Shown: positions 1 through 10,151, counted from the first letter of the stretch. The stretch is 56,429 bases of DNA from Petrachloros mirabilis ULC683 (GCF_009939295.1 NZ_WVIC01000030.1:1-56429), one strand, 5' to 3'. Notes: a model not told the origin generated them from the letters alone. Translations and numbers: made by a program.

Positions 1-1
1 A

Positions 2-733
2 ATCGCTGAATACTATCGGCAATACTTGAACTGGAAGAACACCAGTGCAGACTTGTTGCAAGACCGCAAAGGGCGATGGTGGTTGCACATTGTCATGGAG
101 GTTGAAACTCCTGAAACAGGTGCTACCGATGAGGTTGTCGGAGTGGATTTGGGTATCGCCTCCCCTGCTGTTGATAGCAGAGGGAGCCAGTACGGTTCTG
201 ACCATTGGAAAGGAATAGAAGATAGCACAGTTGAGTTGCGCCGTAGACTTCAAAGCAAAGGCACGAAATCTGCCAAGCGACACCTGAAAAAGGTGTCGGG
301 CAGACAGAGACGTTTCCGCAAAGACTGTGACCATGTGCTGAGTAAGCGGTTGGCTCAGTCTGTTAAGCCCGGGGCAACATTGGTTTTTGAAGACCTCACG
401 AACATTCGGGGTAGAGCCAAGATGAGAAAGGCTCAACGTCGCAGACTGCATGGATGGAGCTTTGCTCAGCTCCAGGCATTCGTAGCCTACAAAGCCGAAG
501 CTAGGGGTGTAAATGTGGATTTTGTTGACCCGCGCTACACGTCTCAGAAATGCAGCCAATGTGGACATATTGAGCGAGGGAATCGCCCGTCTCAGGCTGA
601 ATTTCGGTGCAAGAAGTGTGGGTATGAGTGCCATGCGGATTACAACGCTGCGGTGAATATTCGTGAGGATTTTCTAAAACTCAGGGCTGCGGTCAATCAG
701 CCTATTGTGGTCTGCCCAGAGATGGGAACTTGA
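2..733 (+). CDS. tnpB: TnpB (IS200/IS605-family OrfB), 5'-truncated by the window edge
   Basis: RNA-guided nuclease/transposase accessory protein of IS200/IS605 elements. The frame is open to the window edge (it reads IAEYYRQYLNWKN before the first possible TTG start at 26), so the real start lies outside. Visible RuvC-like residues are the Asp of VDLGIASP, the Glu of LVFEDLTN and the last Asp in CHADYNAAVN. Between the second and third lies a zinc ribbon made of CSQC and CKKC. All three catalytic positions and all four cysteines are intact, so the visible part looks functional. The gene is followed at once by a GC-rich hairpin typical of the right end of such elements. No tnpA is visible. 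The N-terminal half and the left end cannot be judged here. Confidence 0.93.
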   Translation: MAEYYRQYLNWKNTSADLLQDRKGRWWLHIVMEVETPETGATDEVVGVDLGIASPAVDSRGSQYGSDHWKGIEDSTVELRRRLQSKGTKSAKRHLKKVSGRQRRFRKDCDHVLSKRLAQSVKPGATLVFEDLTNIRGRAKMRKAQRRRLHGWSFAQLQAFVAYKAEARGVNVDFVDPRYTSQKCSQCGHIERGNRPSQAEFRCKKCGYECHADYNAAVNIREDFLKLRAAVNQPIVVCPEMGT

Positions 734-741
734 ATCACAAG

Positions 742-763
742 CCCCATCCCCTTGTGGGTGGGG
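742..763 (+). repeat. Right-end hairpin of the IS200/IS605 element (possible omega-RNA end)
   Basis: Nine bases after the tnpB stop, CCCCAtCC pairs with GGgTGGGG around a short loop, followed by GTTGTTGA. Subterminal palindromes at this place are what IS200/IS605 transposases recognise, and the tnpB 3' end plus right end is where the guide (omega) RNA is encoded in this family. The hairpin is seen directly; the RNA is inferred. Confidence 0.65.
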
Positions 764-813
764 TTGTTGACTCGTTAAAAAATTCTTTTTTCCCAGTGCC
801 CTGATGTGAAGCC

Positions 814-1380
814 ATGGTTCAATCTGTATCAAAGCCTTTGACTTTGGCCGAATTTCTCAAGCTTCCAGAGACTAAACCCCCTAGCGAATATGCTGAGGGT
901 AAAGTCCGACAAAAGCCAATGCCCAAGACTCGACACGCCCGTCTTCAGAGAAAACTCCTCTATGCCATCAACGAAGTGAGCGAAAAGAGTCAGATTGCTT
1001 ATGCTTTTCCAGAACTGCGCTGTACCTTTGGTGAACGTTCTGTTATTCCCGATATAGCGGTACTGCAATGGCAAAATATTGAAATGGATGCGAATGGCGA
1101 ACCCCTAGATGATGTGTACCGTGCCCCCGATTGGACAATTGAAATCCTCTCTCCTGATCAAAGTTCAAACCACGTAATGGGTAATATTCTCCACTGCCTC
1201 AAGCATGGCTGTACCTTAGGATGGTTACTAGATCTAAGGGATCGATCAATTTTGATCTTTCAGCCTCAGCAGCAGCCGGAGCTTAAGCTTGGAGAGGACA
1301 ATTTGACTTCACTAGATTCTATCCCACTCAATCTCACTGTGAATCAGGTTTTTGGCTGGCTAAAAATGCAAGAACTGTGA
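814..1380 (+). CDS. Uma2 family endonuclease (DUF820)
   Basis: A 188-residue protein of the Uma2/DUF820 family, a PD-(D/E)XK-fold group greatly expanded in cyanobacteria and of unknown biological role. The start of the fold reads LTLAEFLKLP. The core acidic residues are visible in VIPDIAVL (Asp) and WTIEILSPDQ (Glu), followed by a Lys-containing segment LKHGCTLGWLLD. Length is normal for the family (about 180-200). The ATG at 814 comes right before the conserved N-terminus. It sits alone between the TnpB element end and repeat A1, whose left end begins 13 bases after its stop. Similar to the Uma2 protein at about 30 kb, with which it shares EILSPDQ and GNILHCLK. Confidence 0.9.
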   Translation: MVQSVSKPLTLAEFLKLPETKPPSEYAEGKVRQKPMPKTRHARLQRKLLYAINEVSEKSQIAYAFPELRCTFGERSVIPDIAVLQWQNIEMDANGEPLDDVYRAPDWTIEILSPDQSSNHVMGNILHCLKHGCTLGWLLDLRDRSILIFQPQQQPELKLGEDNLTSLDSIPLNLTVNQVFGWLKMQEL

Positions 1381-1393
1381 TTAGAAACATTGA

Positions 1394-1503
1394 ATACAGC
1401 GGTTCTCACCTGAGTGAGGTATGGGGTGTGGGGGTGGAACCCCCACGTAGGGGGCACTGCCTCCTGCACCCCATGTACTCCATTGGTCTGTAAACCGCTA
1501 TAT
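1394..1503 (+). repeat. Repeat A, copy 1 (MITE-like, about 110 bp)
   Basis: The left end ATACAGCGGTT pairs with the right end AACCGCTATAT as imperfect terminal inverted repeats. The interior has GGGGTGTGGGGGTGG and a CCCCCACG/GGGGGCA arm pair, so the whole element can fold. The flanks repeat TTGA on both sides. Near-identical copies lie at 17684-17793 and 28761-28868 (inverted), with a partial copy at 35662-35728. No coding capacity. Confidence 0.8.
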
Positions 1504-1533
1504 TGAACTCAAAAACTTTATTTAAGCAAAATC

Positions 1534-3018
<1,485 letters not shown>

Positions 3019-3073
3019 CATTCCCTGTATATAATTGTTAACATTACAGCCATCCCAAAGGAGGCAAGGCCCC

Positions 3074-3283
3074 ATGAACGTTTCTCCCCGGACTGTCTAT
3101 CATAAGCTCGGCTTGTTGGAACAAGTCAACGCGGCCACCAGTGCTCTCTACCGAGAGCTGGCGCAGGAAATTCTGGCAGATTCAAAGGTCAGTCTGGTCT
3201 GGCGACAAGCCATTGCTGACCGACTCAACCAGGCCAATCGGTGCTTGGGTTTGAAAACTGTCGGTGAGAATGATAGCTACTAA
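3074..3283 (+). CDS. Small conserved-looking hypothetical protein (69 aa)
   Basis: The ATG at 3074 is preceded by a strong Shine-Dalgarno AAAGGAGG (3057-3064) nine bases upstream, which decides this start over the earlier in-frame TTG at 3035. The product is 69 residues, soluble and mainly helical (KLGLLEQVNAATSALYRELAQEIL), with no cysteine pair or signal peptide. It lies 55 bases after gltD on the same strand and may be cotranscribed. It ends 22 bases before the convergent rodA stop. Function not recognised. Confidence 0.7.
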   Translation: MNVSPRTVYHKLGLLEQVNAATSALYRELAQEILADSKVSLVWRQAIADRLNQANRCLGLKTVGENDSY

Positions 3284-3305
3284 GGGTTGCCGGTCAGGGT
3301 TTTAA

Positions 3306-4604
3306 TTAATAGTGGCGTTTCTTGCGACACTGCACTACAGACTCAACTAGACCAATCGCAATAAAGTTGGTCAATAGCGCCGAACGCCCATAGCTAAGCC
3401 AGGGCAGCGGAATTCCGGTCACAGGGGCAAGGCCAATGGTCATGCCCACGTTGATGATGACTTGAAAGAGCACCATCCAAAACACCCCCATAGCCAGCAG
3501 CGATCCAAAGTCCTCATTGGCGGTGCGGGCAATCACGACCAGCCGCACACAGATCAGCCAAAAGGCAAGCAAGATCAAGAGACCGCCCACCAGTCCTAAC
3601 TCCTCACCCACGGCAGAAAAAATAAAGTCGGTATGCTGCTCTGGAATGAAGTTCAACTGAGTTTGCGTTCCTTGGTTCAATCCTCGACCCCATAGACCCC
3701 CAGCTCCAATGGCAATCCGGGACTGGATCAGGTGATAGCCCCCACCCAGTGGATCTTTGTCGGGATCCAAAAATAGAATTAGACGATCTTTTTGATAATC
3801 CTTGAGGATGCCCCAGAGAAAGCGCCCCAGGGCACTGGCGCTGAGATTGATGGCAACTGCTACAATCGCTCCGGTGAGACGGTATTTGACCTTGGCACCC
3901 AGTTTTTTGACCGGTAAGGTCAACCACGCCACCAACCCCATGGCCGCGACCCAAGTGCCGCCCAGAATCCAATTCAGGTTCCCCGGCAGTGGCACATTCA
4001 GCATTAGTGCTGACACCAAGGGCGAAAACATCAGTACAATCCAGCCCAGGTTGGCATTGGCCCAGTAAATCATCCCTAGGGTAATGGCACCAAACACCAA
4101 AGATGTTCCCAGGTCAGGCTGCAAAAAGACCAAAATCCAGGGCGGAGCCGCAATCAATAGCGCTCGAACTACGCCAGGAATGGTCGAGGCGGGTTTCTGA
4201 TGCAATACCGCTGCTAGGGTCAAAATCAGCCCCACTTTGGCAAACTCGGAAGGCTGGACATTAAAGCCCAAAATTGTAATCCAGCGCTGTGCTCCCAGTG
4301 CCGCAGTACCCAGCGCCATCACTGCAATCAGCGACGCATTGATTAGCCCATAGACGAACCAATGCAGATGCAGCAGCGCCTCATAGCGACAGCGCGCCAG
4401 AGCTAGGGCGAGTGCCAAACCCACGCCACCCATAACCCAGTGTTGGAGCCAGTCTGTCCAACCCTGGTGCATTTCGGCACTGCGAATGAGGAGTCCGCCT
4501 AAAAGGGTCAAGGCGGTAGGCAAGATCACTAAAATTGGATCTAGCTTTAGCCAGGGCTTCAGCCATAACTGCCAGGGAAACCGCCTAGATTTCTGGGCTA
4601 ACAT
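3306..4604 (-). CDS. rodA: RodA/FtsW-family SEDS peptidoglycan glycosyltransferase
   Basis: Integral membrane SEDS protein that polymerises glycan strands from lipid II during cell elongation with a class B PBP. About ten membrane helices can be seen. Family motifs: NVQPSEFAKVGLI, then LDPDKDPLGGGYHLIQSRIAIG (written here only to its position near two thirds of the protein) with the conserved Asp, EQHTDFIFSAVGEELG, and the C-terminal LPWLSYGRSALL. In that last motif the usual SYGGS is SYGRS. The ATG at 4604 (MLAQKSRRFPW) is preferred: the longer frame from a TTG at 4670 would overlap the mrp coding end and adds an unlike N-terminus. It lies directly downstream of mrp on the same strand, so the two may be cotranscribed. 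Confidence 0.92.
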   Translation of the reverse strand: MLAQKSRRFPWQLWLKPWLKLDPILVILPTALTLLGGLLIRSAEMHQGWTDWLQHWVMGGVGLALALALARCRYEALLHLHWFVYGLINASLIAVMALGTAALGAQRWITILGFNVQPSEFAKVGLILTLAAVLHQKPASTIPGVVRALLIAAPPWILVFLQPDLGTSLVFGAITLGMIYWANANLGWIVLMFSPLVSALMLNVPLPGNLNWILGGTWVAAMGLVAWLTLPVKKLGAKVKYRLTGAIVAVAINLSASALGRFLWGILKDYQKDRLILFLDPDKDPLGGGYHLIQSRIAIGAGGLWGRGLNQGTQTQLNFIPEQHTDFIFSAVGEELGLVGGLLILLAFWLICVRLVVIARTANEDFGSLLAMGVFWMVLFQVIINVGMTIGLAPVTGIPLPWLSYGRSALLTNFIAIGLVESVVQCRKKRHY

Positions 4605-4635
4605 GGCGTTGTTCTCAATGGAGCTAGCAACCGTT

Positions 4636-5706
4636 CTAGGATAGCGCCGCCACTGAAACCCGGGCGGCAACGTCGGCTGCGATTTTGCGCAGTGCGATCG
4701 CAGAAGCGGATTCTGGCTGAGCTAGCACAATGGGCAAGCCATTATCGCCGCCCTCCCGCACTGGAATCTCTAGCGGCACACAGCCAATCAAGGGCACCTC
4801 AAGTTCTTGGGAAATCTTTTGGCCGCCACCTGAACCAAAAATGTCATATTGCACCTCTGGACGATCGGGGGGAATAAAGTAGCTCATATTTTCCACCAAT
4901 CCCAGGACGGTTACGCCGAGCTGCTGGAACATCCGTAATCCTTTGCGAGCATCCAGCAGAGCCACAGTTTGGGGGGTGCTGACAATCACCACTCCGGCCA
5001 TCGGCACGGCCTGAGCCAGGGTTAACTGAGCATCTCCAGTGCCGGGAGGCATGTCTACGATGAGGTAGTCTAACTCGCCCCAGTCTACTTGATAGAGAAA
5101 TTGACGGATGATCCCATTTAACATGGGGCCGCGCCAAATGACGGGTTGATCTGGGTCAATCAAAAAACCCATAGAAGCTAGTTTGACGCCATGGTTAAAA
5201 GCTGGCTCCATCACATCTCCACCTGCTTCTTTGCGGACTTCGATGACAGCCTTTTCTAAGCCCAACATGGTGGGCACATTGGGGCCATAGATGTCGGCGT
5301 CGATCATGCCTACAGCAGCCCCGACCTGGGCTAAGGAAACTGCAATATTCACCGCTACGGTGCTTTTGCCAACACCACCTTTGCCACTGGACACCGCAAT
5401 AATATTTTTGACACCAGGAATTCCGGTTCGATCTGGCAGACTTTTTTGCTGGGGGGTTTCTGCTGTGACCTCTACTTCAATGTTGGTGACACCGGGTAAA
5501 GCTTGCACTGCCTTTTTGCAGTCTTCTACAATAAACTCCCGCAGGGGACAGGCTGGGGTCGTCAGCACTAGGGTAAATTTGACCTGGCCATTGTGAATCT
5601 CAACATTTCGGATCATGTTGAGTTCCACCAGACTTTTTTGCAGCTCTGGGTCTTGAACCGGACGAAGCACCTCTAATACGGAAGATCGGTCTAAGGTTTG
5701 CGGCAT
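4636..5706 (-). CDS. mrp: Mrp/ApbC-family iron-sulfur carrier P-loop ATPase
   Basis: Cytosolic Mrp/Nbp35-type ATPase of about 356 residues. Residues 5-80 form a MIP18/DUF59 domain (VLEVLRPVQDPEL, TPACPLRE). The P-loop is SSGKGGVGKST (106-116, deviant Walker A), followed by MIDADIYGPNVPTMLG and IVDMPPGTGD. The ATG at 5706 (MPQTLDRSS) is chosen; the longer frame begins at a GTG at 5763 and adds a hydrophobic segment not expected in this cytosolic family. The region that carries the CxxC cluster ligand in E. coli Mrp/ApbC reads ENMSYFIPPDRPEVQYD here, without cysteines. Confidence 0.93.
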   Translation of the reverse strand: MPQTLDRSSVLEVLRPVQDPELQKSLVELNMIRNVEIHNGQVKFTLVLTTPACPLREFIVEDCKKAVQALPGVTNIEVEVTAETPQQKSLPDRTGIPGVKNIIAVSSGKGGVGKSTVAVNIAVSLAQVGAAVGMIDADIYGPNVPTMLGLEKAVIEVRKEAGGDVMEPAFNHGVKLASMGFLIDPDQPVIWRGPMLNGIIRQFLYQVDWGELDYLIVDMPPGTGDAQLTLAQAVPMAGVVIVSTPQTVALLDARKGLRMFQQLGVTVLGLVENMSYFIPPDRPEVQYDIFGSGGGQKISQELEVPLIGCVPLEIPVREGGDNGLPIVLAQPESASAIALRKIAADVAARVSVAALS

Positions 5707-5842
5707 GGTAGTGTTTACAACAACTGCGATCGGCAAGGACAAAGCAAAAAGGCTCAGGCTCACATCGGGCGGTTCCCGAGCAGCCGGAACTCATCTACAG
5801 GGAATACTCTACAGATCTTAGCTCGGGAGATTCCCCAGGCTG

Positions 5843-5913
5843 TGAGAGGCCGTCCAATTTGGGGGGGCTAGGGGGGCAAGTGCAAGGTCTCAGCAACTTC
5901 TCAAACAAGCTCT
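5843..5913 (-). repeat. Repeat B, copy 1 (internally deleted)
   Basis: Reverse complement of the outer parts of repeat B2: it carries GAGCTTGTTTGAGAAG, the CTTGCACTTGCCCCCC core and the GGCCTCT end but lacks the central C/G-rich and TTTTTGGCTTT parts. It lies about 110 bp from the tRNA-Gly and faces copy B2 on the other side. Confidence 0.7.
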
Positions 5914-6024
5914 GATGGATGGGTTCACTTTAAGCTCGCAGTTAGGCTGCCATCGGCTGGGAGCGGTGCAACTTTTGTTGGTCAATCAGCCCTGCTGACA
6001 AATCATGTGTCACTGTACAACAAA

Positions 6025-6095
6025 AGCGGGTGGGGGGAATCGAACCCCCATCATCAGCTTGGAAGGCTGAGGTTTTACCACTAAACTACACCCGC
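6025..6095 (-). tRNA. tRNA-Gly (TCC anticodon)
   Basis: Reading the minus strand from 6095: acceptor GCGGGTG, D-arm GTTT...AAAC, anticodon stem TCAGC/GCTGA around loop CTTCCAA (anticodon TCC), T-arm GGGGG-TTCGATT-CCCCC, acceptor CACCCGC and discriminator T. All stems pair and the length is 71. The 3' CCA is not encoded. Repeat B copies in opposite orientation lie on both sides. Confidence 0.95.
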
Positions 6096-6198
6096 ATGAG
6101 GCATTTAATAGGTTAGCACAAATGTTTCGTGGATTTACAAGGTCAGTCCGACTCCATCTCTGAGCGGAATCCTGACCTGCATCAATGCCTGTTGAGAA

Positions 6199-6361
6199 GG
6201 CTTTAGAGCTTGTTTGAGAAGTTGCTGAGACCTTGCACTTGCCCCCCTAGCCCCCCAATTCTGGGGGGAAATGAGCAGAGTTTTTGGCTTTCTCCCCCCA
6301 ATTTTGGGGGGTCGGGGGGGCTAATGCAGGGATGAATGAGGCTTTTCAGACGGCCTCTTAG
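6199..6361 (+). repeat. Repeat B, copy 2 (about 160 bp)
   Basis: Begins GGCTTTAGAGCTTG and ends GGCCTCTTAG. The interior has two CCCCCC/GGGGGG arm pairs separated by GCAGAGTTTTTGGCTTT. Nearly identical to B3 at 24333-24490. No coding capacity. Confidence 0.8.
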
Positions 6362-6656
6362 GGCGACCGACACCTCTGGGCTTTCACCCCCTCAGTCCAC
6401 CTTCCCAGAAATTGCCCTGTCACATGTTGAAAAAATTGAGTAACATTTAGTAGTGCCAAATAAAATCAATTAGTCAATTTCATCTGCCCAATAACCATCC
6501 CTAAGGATAGGGTCGAGAAGCCATTGATAGATGCTTTTTCTGCATATTCATCTGCTTTTTAAGCACTAAATGAAAGACTTTTCAAAAAAGTGACGTGTCA
6601 TTCTCTAGGTTTATGATTTTCTACCCAAATTCTTTTTTAATGACTTAATATAGTTC
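6362..6656 (+). other. Non-coding region upstream of phoU
   Basis: About 295 bases, AT-rich toward the phoU start, presumably holding its promoter and leader. I see no open frame with a credible start, no clear Pho box (CTTAACCT-type direct repeats) and no strong hairpin. Confidence 0.4.
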
Positions 6657-7316
6657 ATGTGTTCTGATACACCCCAGCAGACGCGAAAGCAATTTGAACG
6701 GCAAGTGAAGGGCATCCAAGCTGATGCATTGCGGATGGGAGCCTTAGTCGAAAATTCTTGTTGGCTAGCGCATCAGGCTCTATTTGAGCGCAACTTGGCC
6801 GCTGCGGATCGCCTTGCCCTTCAAGATAAGCAAATTGACCAGTTCTATCGCAGCATCGAAGAAGATTGTCTCACTCTTATTGCCCTGCAATCCCCTGTGG
6901 CTAAGGACTTGCGCCATATTGGTACGCTGATGCAGTTGGTGCGTGATCTTGAGCGCATTGGCGATTATGCTGAAGATTTAGGAGAGGTGGCTGTGAAGCT
7001 GGTTGGCTACCCGACCCCTTCTTATCTGCATGAGGCAGAGCACATGTCCAATTTGTGTCGAGCTATGGTTTCGATGAGCCTGGGGGCGCTGACAGATCTA
7101 GATTCGGAGTTGGGCCTGCGCGTCAAGACTAAGGATGATGCGGTCGATGACCACTACGAGCTGCTTTACGCTATCCTGGCACAGCAGCCTCAAGATCTGG
7201 GCCCGGTAGAGCCTTTACTGCTGATGATGTTGGTCATTCGAGCCCTAGAGCGCATGGCTGATCATGCCACCAATATTGGTAAGCGAGTGGCCTATATTAT
7301 TACGGGTCAACGCTAG
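6657..7316 (+). CDS. phoU: Phosphate signalling complex protein PhoU
   Basis: Cytosolic helical protein linking the Pst phosphate transporter to the PhoR-type kinase, repressing the Pho regulon when phosphate is sufficient. Two PhoU three-helix repeats are visible, each with its metal-binding motif: VRDLERIGDYAEDL in the first half and IRALERMADHATNIG near the C-terminus. At 219 residues the length is typical. The ATG at 6657 is directly upstream of the conserved region. No pst genes are in view, so it is orphaned from the transporter, as is common in cyanobacteria. Confidence 0.95.
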   Translation: MCSDTPQQTRKQFERQVKGIQADALRMGALVENSCWLAHQALFERNLAAADRLALQDKQIDQFYRSIEEDCLTLIALQSPVAKDLRHIGTLMQLVRDLERIGDYAEDLGEVAVKLVGYPTPSYLHEAEHMSNLCRAMVSMSLGALTDLDSELGLRVKTKDDAVDDHYELLYAILAQQPQDLGPVEPLLLMMLVIRALERMADHATNIGKRVAYIITGQR

Positions 7317-7762
7317 AAAAGCTGAAATCAATGAGTGAATCAGGATGTGACAGTTGCTTTGGACTCCGGAAGTATTTAGGATAAGGGGGTCATAAATTGC
7401 GATCTCATCAGTGGAGGCGATCGCAGTTCTGAATAGATGTTGCCCTGGTTTAATCAGGTTCGAGGCCAAGTTTTGCTTTTTTCAACCCGGTCAAATTTGC
7501 TGCATTGATTTTCAGGGTCAGACGGAAGAAGCGCTTGGACAAGTTGGGAGGTGGTCACGCCTTAGACGCAACCCACTGGTGCTCTGACGTTGAGAGCAAC
7601 CCTCGAAACTGGGCTAAGGTAATTCGCCAGCTTGAATGTCAGCCGTTACCAAGGGTAGGCAATGCCATCGGCAGATCTATTTTGACATTTAAGTCCAGTG
7701 CTTGCCGCAACAGCCGTTCAGGGACTCGGCTTACTCTTCTTATTCAAAGGACCCAACGCTTC
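7317..7762 (+). other. Region between phoU and the RNB-family gene
   Basis: About 446 bases. The downstream frame stays open for 86 codons from a TTG at 7505, but that peptide is rich in Arg, Ser and Thr and shows no family likeness, so I read it as a leader/promoter region. A HIP1 site lies near 7420. No tRNA-like or terminator structure recognised. Confidence 0.4.
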
Positions 7763-10096
7763 ATGGAATTTTCGATTAGTGCCCTGCTCACCAGCTTCAC
7801 AGAGGATAAGCTGGTGGCACCTAAGGTATTAGAAAAAAAGCTGGTGGGTGAAGATACCCTCAGTTTGCGCCAGCTTCAAATCACCCTCGATGCTTTGGAG
7901 CGAGTCGGAATTCTCACGAAAGAGCGGGGAAAATATCGACGTATTTCTGAGGAAGGCGTTGTTGAAGGCAAGCTGCGCTGCTCTAGTAAGGGGTTTTGCT
8001 TTGCCATTCAAGAGGGTGAAGAGGCCGAAGATATCTATATCCGCGAAAGCCAACTGAATACAGCCTGGAATGGCGACCGGGTACTGGTCAAAGTCACCAA
8101 AGAAGGCCGCCGTCGTCGCAGCCCCGAAGGAGAGGTGCGATTGATTTTAGAGCGCGCCAATCCCTCGGTGATTGCCCGGGTTAAGCAGGTCGAAGAGAGC
8201 TACCGCGCTGTACCTTTGGATGATCGGCTGCTGTTTGAGCTGGAATTGCATCCCCAGGCAGATGGCCCTGACCTTGCAGAGGCGGTCGATCAACTGGTTC
8301 ATGTCGAAATTTTGCGCTACCCTCTCGGGTCAAAACTGCCGATTGGTCAGGTGACCCAAATTTTAGGCAGTGACGCCCAGTCGGCAGCCGATACTGAGTT
8401 GGTTTTCTGTAAATACGATTTACCCCGCGACTTTGGGGCGGATGCGATCGCAGCTGCCCAGGATAGCCCAACCCCCCTCAGCAAGTCTGACCTCAAAAAT
8501 CGCCTAGACTTGCAAAAACAGTTCACGGTTGTGATCGCAGAAGCAGAAGATGCCCTCAGCGAGGGCAGTTATGCCTTGTCCCTGGAGCGCAACAAAGCGG
8601 GTCAATGGCAACTGGGAGTACATTTGAGCGATGTTGCCACCTATGTCCCCACAGATTCAGCGCTCAGCCAAGGGGCGTGGCAGCGGGGTACCAGCATTCG
8701 TTTGGGCAAAAGTTGGGTGCCACTACTGCCCATCCCGTTCATTGAACAAGTGGGGTGCTTGCCTCCTGGAGAAGCGCGTCTGGCTATTTCACTCCTGGTA
8801 ACCCTCAGCGAAGCCGGTGAAGTGACTGAATTTGAAGTGCAACCCTCTGCCATTCAAGTGAATCATCGCCTCACCTATGCACAGACCCGTGAGCTATTAG
8901 CCGCAGAAAAAGCCACCACTAAAGAACAAAAAAATCTGCTCCCCCTGCTGCACCACTTGCAAACCTTGAGCCAGGCACTGCGAGAACGACGACTTCAGCG
9001 GGGAAGTTTTGACTTGTGTTTGCCCCAACCTGTGCCTGCGATCGCCCTCGATGAAGGGCGCATTGGGGTTCCTATTCAAGCCGGATCCATCCAGGCACTC
9101 GTAGCCGAATTTTTGATTTTGGCCAATGAACTGATCATCGGCCATCTCACAGCCCTAGGTGTTCCCACCCTCTACCGCATTCAATCCCCCCCAGATGTCC
9201 AAGACGTGCAGGATCTCCTGAAGCTGGCCAGCAATGTGGGTGCAACCCTAACCCTGGCACAGGAAGAGACCGTGCAGCCTCAAGACTATCAAGCCTGGTC
9301 GCAAGCCATTCAAGCTTCAACCGTCAGCCCAGTGCTCAACGAAATGGCCGTGGCAGCCTTACCGATCGTGCAGTACAGTCAAATTTCTGGCCCCCATTTT
9401 GGTTTGGCCCAGGTGCAAGCCTACGGTCAGATTAGTAGCCCCCTGCACCGCTATGGAGATTTACTCAACCAGCGAGTGCTACACGCCGTCTTTGCCCAGG
9501 GGCGCGATCGCCGCAGTTCTCGCGCCAAAGAGCGGGTGAATCTTCGCCACAGTTCTTGCCATGGCCAGATCAACTGGAATGTCTTACCCCCTGACATTCA
9601 CCGCGATCTTGAAGCAGCCATTGTTGCTGCCGTTCCCCACCTCAACGAGTGCGATCAACTGGCACAGCAGGCTGAACAAGATTTGGTGGGTCTGCAAAAG
9701 ACCAAAACCATGCAAGAGCGCACCGGCCAAGTCTTTCCCGGCATTATTACAGGCATTCAGTCCTATGGCTTCTTTGTGCGCATTGAAGGACTCATGGTTG
9801 AGGGGCTTGTCCACGTCAGCTCGCTGAAAGATGACTGGTATGAATATCGCTCACGCCAGCAAACCCTGATTGGACGTAAAAACCGGCGTCAGTATCGCCT
9901 CGGCGATCGCGTTGAAGTCGAAGTTAAAAGTGTGGACTACTACCGCCAGCAAATTGATTTGATGGTGGTCAGTGGCGGCAGCGAAGCCACTGAGGCTGAG
10001 TTGGCGGACGAAGACGTTACCGACGACGTTCTAGACCTAGACACCGATGGGGACTACGAGGCCGACGAAGACAACGAGTTTGAAGATGAAGATTAA
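7763..10096 (+). CDS. RNase II/R-family (RNB domain) protein, Zam-like
   Basis: 777-residue RNB-family protein. Order: N-terminal winged-helix-like region (residues 1-75, with LTKERGKYRRI), OB/cold-shock-like segments (GKLRCSSKGFCFAIQ), RNB domain (about 245-600) and a C-terminal S1 RNA-binding domain (GQVFPGIITGIQSYGFFVRIEG), ending in a strongly acidic tail of about 45 residues. The metal site looks degenerate: where active enzymes have D-x5-D-x-D-D-A-L, this protein reads VVIAEAEDALSEG near residue 255. The later TSPIRRYxDL-type motif reads SSPLHRYGDLLNQR. Cyanobacteria keep two RNB proteins, an active RNase R/II and the acetazolamide-resistance protein Zam (about 780 aa in Synechocystis); length and lost acids favour Zam. 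The ATG at 7763 (MEFSISALL) is chosen because homology begins there. petL follows 55 bases downstream. Confidence 0.88.
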   Translation: MEFSISALLTSFTEDKLVAPKVLEKKLVGEDTLSLRQLQITLDALERVGILTKERGKYRRISEEGVVEGKLRCSSKGFCFAIQEGEEAEDIYIRESQLNTAWNGDRVLVKVTKEGRRRRSPEGEVRLILERANPSVIARVKQVEESYRAVPLDDRLLFELELHPQADGPDLAEAVDQLVHVEILRYPLGSKLPIGQVTQILGSDAQSAADTELVFCKYDLPRDFGADAIAAAQDSPTPLSKSDLKNRLDLQKQFTVVIAEAEDALSEGSYALSLERNKAGQWQLGVHLSDVATYVPTDSALSQGAWQRGTSIRLGKSWVPLLPIPFIEQVGCLPPGEARLAISLLVTLSEAGEVTEFEVQPSAIQVNHRLTYAQTRELLAAEKATTKEQKNLLPLLHHLQTLSQALRERRLQRGSFDLCLPQPVPAIALDEGRIGVPIQAGSIQALVAEFLILANELIIGHLTALGVPTLYRIQSPPDVQDVQDLLKLASNVGATLTLAQEETVQPQDYQAWSQAIQASTVSPVLNEMAVAALPIVQYSQISGPHFGLAQVQAYGQISSPLHRYGDLLNQRVLHAVFAQGRDRRSSRAKERVNLRHSSCHGQINWNVLPPDIHRDLEAAIVAAVPHLNECDQLAQQAEQDLVGLQKTKTMQERTGQVFPGIITGIQSYGFFVRIEGLMVEGLVHVSSLKDDWYEYRSRQQTLIGRKNRRQYRLGDRVEVEVKSVDYYRQQIDLMVVSGGSEATEAELADEDVTDDVLDLDTDGDYEADEDNEFEDED

Positions 10097-10151
10097 GAGC
10101 CACCCATTGATACACTGGGAACATTCCATCGGTTAAGGAGAGTTCGGGACT

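Noticed and set aside
7505-7762. 86-codon upstream extension of the RNB-family gene
   Set aside because: No family likeness, unusual composition, TTG start without ribosome site; homology starts at the ATG at 7763.
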